NCBI GenBank assembly: GCA_937876375.1
Contig: CALEHY010000010.1
Span: forward strand, 160,215 to 224,214
DNA: 64,000 bases
Source: an uncultured Clostridia bacterium
Lineage (GTDB): Bacteria > Bacillota > Clostridia > Oscillospirales > Acutalibacteraceae
Direction: 5' to 3'
Notes under the pieces: model-generated
The model's database searches: none
What the model was told of the DNA's origin: nothing
What the model saw: the letters and a program-made list of their open reading frames with translations, nothing else
Shown here: positions 61,066-64,000 of the stretch, one piece after another
How the letters are laid out: each line of letters starts with the position of its first letter
How positions within the stretch are numbered: position 1 is the first letter of the stretch
Translations under genes and position numbers: made by a program

Positions 61066-61710
61066 ATGAAAACATTTCTTATTATTGGTGCTGGAAAATT
61101 TGGTATGCACCTTGCAAAAAATCTATGTCAGATGGGCAATGAGGTAATGCTTGTTGACCAAGATGAGAAGATTATCAATGAGGTTTCTGATTCTGTTACA
61201 GCAACAGAGATTGGTGATTTCACTATCAAGAGTAATCTTGCATCTCTTGGTGTTGATGATTATGATTATGTTTTTGTGGGTGTTAGTAGCTTCCAAAATA
61301 GTCTTATTATCGTCGATTATCTAAAAGAGCTTGGCGCTAGATATGTTATCGCAAAGGCATCATCAGAGCTCCATGAAAAATTCCTGCTTAAGAATGGTGC
61401 TGACAAGATTGTCTATCCAGAGCGTGATGCTGGATATAACGAGGCTGTTGCTTATTCTAACGAGAATATTCATGATTATATCAAGCTGTCAGATGATGCT
61501 GGTATCTATGAAATTGAGGCACCTACAAAATGGTGTGGCAAGAGCCTTGCTGGTCTAAATGTTCGTCGTATCCATAATGTTTCCGTGATTGCTAGAAGGG
61601 TAGGATTGAATGTCTATCCAATCAATGACCCGGATTATGTGTTCAACAAGGATGAGCATGTGTTCGTTATGGGCGATAAGCGAGATATTCGCAAGCTAAC
61701 AAAGGAATAA
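61066..61710 (+). CDS. TrkA/KtrA-type RCK regulator of potassium uptake
   Basis: 214 residues: RCK_N Rossmann domain with FLIIGAGKFGMHLAKNLCQM and MLVDQDEK, and a smaller RCK_C domain (APTKWCGKSLAGLNVRRI). It binds ATP/ADP or NAD(H) as an octameric ring and gates the KtrB/TrkH pore encoded just before. One RCK unit rather than two marks the Ktr arrangement. GGAG lies before the ATG, and a strong bidirectional terminator follows. Confidence 0.95.
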   Translation: MKTFLIIGAGKFGMHLAKNLCQMGNEVMLVDQDEKIINEVSDSVTATEIGDFTIKSNLASLGVDDYDYVFVGVSSFQNSLIIVDYLKELGARYVIAKASSELHEKFLLKNGADKIVYPERDAGYNEAVAYSNENIHDYIKLSDDAGIYEIEAPTKWCGKSLAGLNVRRIHNVSVIARRVGLNVYPINDPDYVFNKDEHVFVMGDKRDIRKLTKE

Positions 61711-61745
61711 AAAATCCCCCACACTTTTGTGTGGGGGATTTTTAA
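61711..61745. terminator. Bidirectional terminator between ktrA-type gene and argH
   Basis: 14-bp GC-rich stem AAAATCCCCCACAC / GTGTGGGGGATTTT with TTTT loop and T-run on the right and A-run on the left. Confidence 0.93.
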
Positions 61746-61754
61746 GTTGATTGA

Positions 61755-63128
61755 TTATTTTATTGCATTTCTAGCGATTTCGATTTGCTTTTCAACACTT
61801 TGAACGCTTGGGCCACCCTCGACTAGTCGGTCAGCAACACATTTTTCAAGATTGATTGCTGTGTACACCTCATCGTCGAACATATCGCATACAGCTCTGT
61901 ATTCCTCGATAGGTAGTGTCTCTAGTGTCAATCCCTTGTCAATGCACAATGCAACTAGCTCGCCAGTAGCCTTGTATGCATCGCGGAATGGCAATCCCTT
62001 GCCAACTAGATAGTCTGCACAGTCAGTGGCGTTGATGAATCCCTTTGCTGCTGCTTGACGCATATTGTCCTTTAGCACTGTCATTGTGTCAATCATAGGA
62101 GTGAATGCATTTAGGCACATTTTGACTGTGTCAACAGCGTCAAAAATAGCCTCCTTGTCCTCTTGCATATCCTTGTTGTATGCAAGTGCGATACCCTTCA
62201 TAATAGTGAGTAGGGTAGTTAGGTCACCGAACACTCTGCCGCTCTTGCCACGTACGAGCTCTGCAATGTCAGGGTTCTTTTTTTGTGGCATAATTGATGA
62301 GCCAGTAGAGAATGCATCGTCTAGCTCAACGAACTTGAATTCCCAGCTGCACCACATAATGATTTCTTCGCTAAAGCGTGACAAATGCACCATAATTAGC
62401 GATAGAGCAGATGCTAGCTCGATACAAAAATCTCTGTCAGATACTCCATCAAGTGAGTTCTGGCTGACACTGTCAAAGCCTAGTAGCTCTGCTACCATAT
62501 TTCTGTCTAGTGGATATGTCGTGCCAGCAAGTGCACCTGAGCCAAGTGGCAACACATTCATACGCTCCTTGACGTCAGCAAGTCTGTCCAAATCTCTTAG
62601 TAGCATAGCACTGTATGCCATTAGGTGATGAGCAAATGTGATAGGCTGTGCTCTCTGTAGATGAGTGTAGCCTGGCATGATTGTCTCCTTGTTTTGCTCT
62701 GCCTTGTCACATAGTACAGCGATTAGCCCTTTTAGCATATCAGAGATTGTGTCGATTTCTTTCTTTAGCACCATACGGATATCTAGTGCAACCTGGTCAT
62801 TTCTTGATCTAGCAGTGTGTAGACGCTTGCCAGTCTGTCCCAGTCTAGCTGTTAGCTCACCTTCAACAAATGTGTGTATATCCTCTGCAGACATATCAAT
62901 ATCGAGTGAACCACTCTTAATGTCATCCAGTATACCCTGCAGTCCGTCTACAATTTTGTCGCTCTCGCTTTTGTCGATTATTCCAGTAGCGCCTAGCATT
63001 GTAGCGTGAGCGATTGAGCCTTTTATATCCTCCTCAAACATTCTGCAGTCAAATTTGATAGAGGAGTTGAAGTCGTTTGTTTCCTTGGCAAGCTCTTTCT
63101 TGAACCTGCCCTTCCATAGCTGTGCCAT
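61755..63128 (-). CDS. argH: Argininosuccinate lyase
   Basis: 457 residues of the fumarase/aspartase superfamily. MAQLWKGRFKKELAKETNDF begins it as in other ArgH proteins; DIHTFVEGELTARLGQTGKR, HTARSRNDQVALD, PGYTHLQRAQPITFAHHLMA and the signature GSSIMPQKKNPD are intact, the last with the catalytic Ser. It splits argininosuccinate into arginine and fumarate. Eight earlier in-frame codons are rejected because AAGGAAG lies 5 nt before ATG 63128. argG is upstream in the same direction. Confidence 0.97.
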   Translation of the reverse strand: MAQLWKGRFKKELAKETNDFNSSIKFDCRMFEEDIKGSIAHATMLGATGIIDKSESDKIVDGLQGILDDIKSGSLDIDMSAEDIHTFVEGELTARLGQTGKRLHTARSRNDQVALDIRMVLKKEIDTISDMLKGLIAVLCDKAEQNKETIMPGYTHLQRAQPITFAHHLMAYSAMLLRDLDRLADVKERMNVLPLGSGALAGTTYPLDRNMVAELLGFDSVSQNSLDGVSDRDFCIELASALSLIMVHLSRFSEEIIMWCSWEFKFVELDDAFSTGSSIMPQKKNPDIAELVRGKSGRVFGDLTTLLTIMKGIALAYNKDMQEDKEAIFDAVDTVKMCLNAFTPMIDTMTVLKDNMRQAAAKGFINATDCADYLVGKGLPFRDAYKATGELVALCIDKGLTLETLPIEEYRAVCDMFDDEVYTAINLEKCVADRLVEGGPSVQSVEKQIEIARNAIK

Positions 63129-63153
63129 AATATCTTCCTTTAATAAACGCAAT

Positions 63154-63172
63154 GGGCGAACATAGTTCGCCC
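63154..63172. repeat. MITE/REP-like palindrome in the argG-argH gap
   Basis: Perfect stem GGGCGAAC / GTTCGCCC with a 3-nt loop, flanked by ATT and CTACGA. Read on the minus strand it gives CGTAGGGGCGAAC then TATGTTCGCCC, a form often repeated in intergenic regions of Oscillospiraceae. No U-tail on either side. Confidence 0.5.
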
Positions 63173-63207
63173 CTACGATTAGTATTTAGTATTATAAATA
63201 ATATTAA

Positions 63208-64000
63208 TTATTTTCTATCCTTATCTAATAGAGCCTTTACTTTGATGCTTAAGCCGAATAGGTTGATGAAGCCAGCAGCGTCAGCCTGATTGTATGCTCC
63301 ACCATCTTCACCGAATGATGCAATGTTCTCATCATATAGTGTGTATGGAGAGGTGATACCAGCGTTGATGATATTACCCTTGTATAGCTTTAGCTTTACG
63401 TCACCAGTAACAGTCTCCTGTGTTGAGTCAACGAATGCAGCAAGTGCCTCACGTAGTGGAGTGAACCATAGACCATTGTATACTAGCTCACCATATTTCT
63501 GTGCTACAAGCTTCTTGTAGTGTGAGGTCTCCTTATCTAGAGTGATCATTTCTAGTAGCTCGTGTGCCTTGTATAGAATAGCTCCACCAGGAGTCTCGTA
63601 TACACCACGAGATTTCATACCAACAAGTCTGTTCTCTACGATATCGAGTAGACCGATACCATTCTTTCCACCAATTTCATTTAGCTTCTCTACGATAGCA
63701 AGACCTTTCATCTCCTCACCATCGATAGCTGTTGGAACACCTTTTTCAAAATGGATGGTGATATATGTTGGCTCGTCTGGTGCCATTTCTGGTGATACAC
63801 CAAGCTCTAGGAATCCGTCCTTGTTGTATAGTGGCTCATTAGCTGGGTCCTCTAGGTCTAGACCTTCGTGGCTAAGGTGCCATACATTCTTGTCCTTTGA
63901 GTAGTTTGTCTCTCTGTTTATCTTTAGAGGAATGTTGTGTGCCTCTGCATACTCGATTTCCTCTTCACGAGATTTGATGTCCCACTCTCTCCATGGAGCG
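63208..64000 (-). CDS. argG: Argininosuccinate synthase (5' part beyond window)
   Basis: The C-terminal ~264 residues; the N-terminal third lies right of the window. Frame is open to the edge, beginning APWREWDIKSREEEIEYAEA, then NVWHLSHEGLDLEDPANEP, ITIHFEKGVPTAIDGEEM, GIGLLDIVENRLVGMKSRGVYETPG and MITLDKETSHYK. It joins citrulline and aspartate with ATP. An ATG at 63786 inside this frame is an internal Met, not the start. argH follows after 79 bp that contain a palindrome. The end (KVKALLDKDRK) is complete. Confidence 0.96.
   Translation of the reverse strand, partial: APWREWDIKSREEEIEYAEAHNIPLKINRETNYSKDKNVWHLSHEGLDLEDPANEPLYNKDGFLELGVSPEMAPDEPTYITIHFEKGVPTAIDGEEMKGLAIVEKLNEIGGKNGIGLLDIVENRLVGMKSRGVYETPGGAILYKAHELLEMITLDKETSHYKKLVAQKYGELVYNGLWFTPLREALAAFVDSTQETVTGDVKLKLYKGNIINAGITSPYTLYDENIASFGEDGGAYNQADAAGFINLFGLSIKVKALLDKDRK

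Overview
This window looks like a chromosomal segment from an anaerobic, low-GC Firmicute of the class Clostridia, most likely an Oscillospiraceae/Ruminococcaceae-type gut bacterium. The signs are strong GGAGG ribosome sites, many TAATG and ATGA stop/start overlaps, a T-box leader on thrS, U-tailed hairpin terminators, a membrane-bound Ech [NiFe] hydrogenase, a dockerin-like repeat in a secreted protein, and gene families typical of that group (YifB, LuxS, DegV, RNase Y, WalJ/YycJ). No rRNA, tRNA, CRISPR array, prophage or insertion sequence was seen. Both ends cut a gene: a polysaccharide flippase on the left and argG on the right.

Region 1 (1-11,000, minus strand) is a capsule/exopolysaccharide operon read right to left: a Wzz-type chain-length protein, a CpsD-type tyrosine kinase, the initiating sugar-phosphate transferase, three GT4 glycosyltransferases, a radical SAM/SPASM protein, a DUF6625-like protein, a Wzy-like polymerase and a Wzx flippase. 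Region 2 (11,000-19,100) holds housekeeping genes: a Dabb-domain protein, RNase Y, T-box-controlled thrS, a CoA-acylating methylmalonate-semialdehyde dehydrogenase (IolA-like), O-acetylhomoserine sulfhydrylase and a TetR regulator.

Region 3 (19,200-29,600, minus strand) is one ten-gene operon, echABCDEF-hypFCDE, for an energy-converting ferredoxin hydrogenase and four of its six usual maturation proteins. The EchF subunit is enlarged to four 2[4Fe-4S] modules (eight predicted clusters), and hypF has no ordinary start codon ahead of its acylphosphatase domain. Region 4 (29,700-41,300) has a secreted polysaccharide deacetylase, a small DMT-type membrane protein, rlmH, walJ, murA, a 31-residue membrane peptide gene below phosphoglucomutase, yifB, a LUD protein, an orphan solute-binding lipoprotein, and a threonine deaminase-RidA pair.

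Region 5 (41,300-47,600) carries an iron alcohol dehydrogenase, iolB, nadC and nadB, then a HAD phosphatase and a metallophosphoesterase. Region 6 (47,700-54,200) runs rightward: an rRNA methyltransferase, a large membrane protein that resembles a P-type ATPase but lacks every catalytic motif, DegV, an RluA-type pseudouridine synthase, a zinc phospholipase C-like protein and LuxS. Region 7 (54,200-64,000) has an acyltransferase, a 1097-residue secreted protein, a CHAP cell-wall hydrolase behind a WalR-type operator, a Ktr/Trk potassium transporter pair, and argH-argG.

The points most worth following are the catalytically dead P-type ATPase-like protein with four repeated Lys-Thr motifs in its acidic tail, the polyferredoxin EchF, the start-less hypF, the 31-residue peptide gene, and the WalR-like boxes before the CHAP hydrolase and murA.
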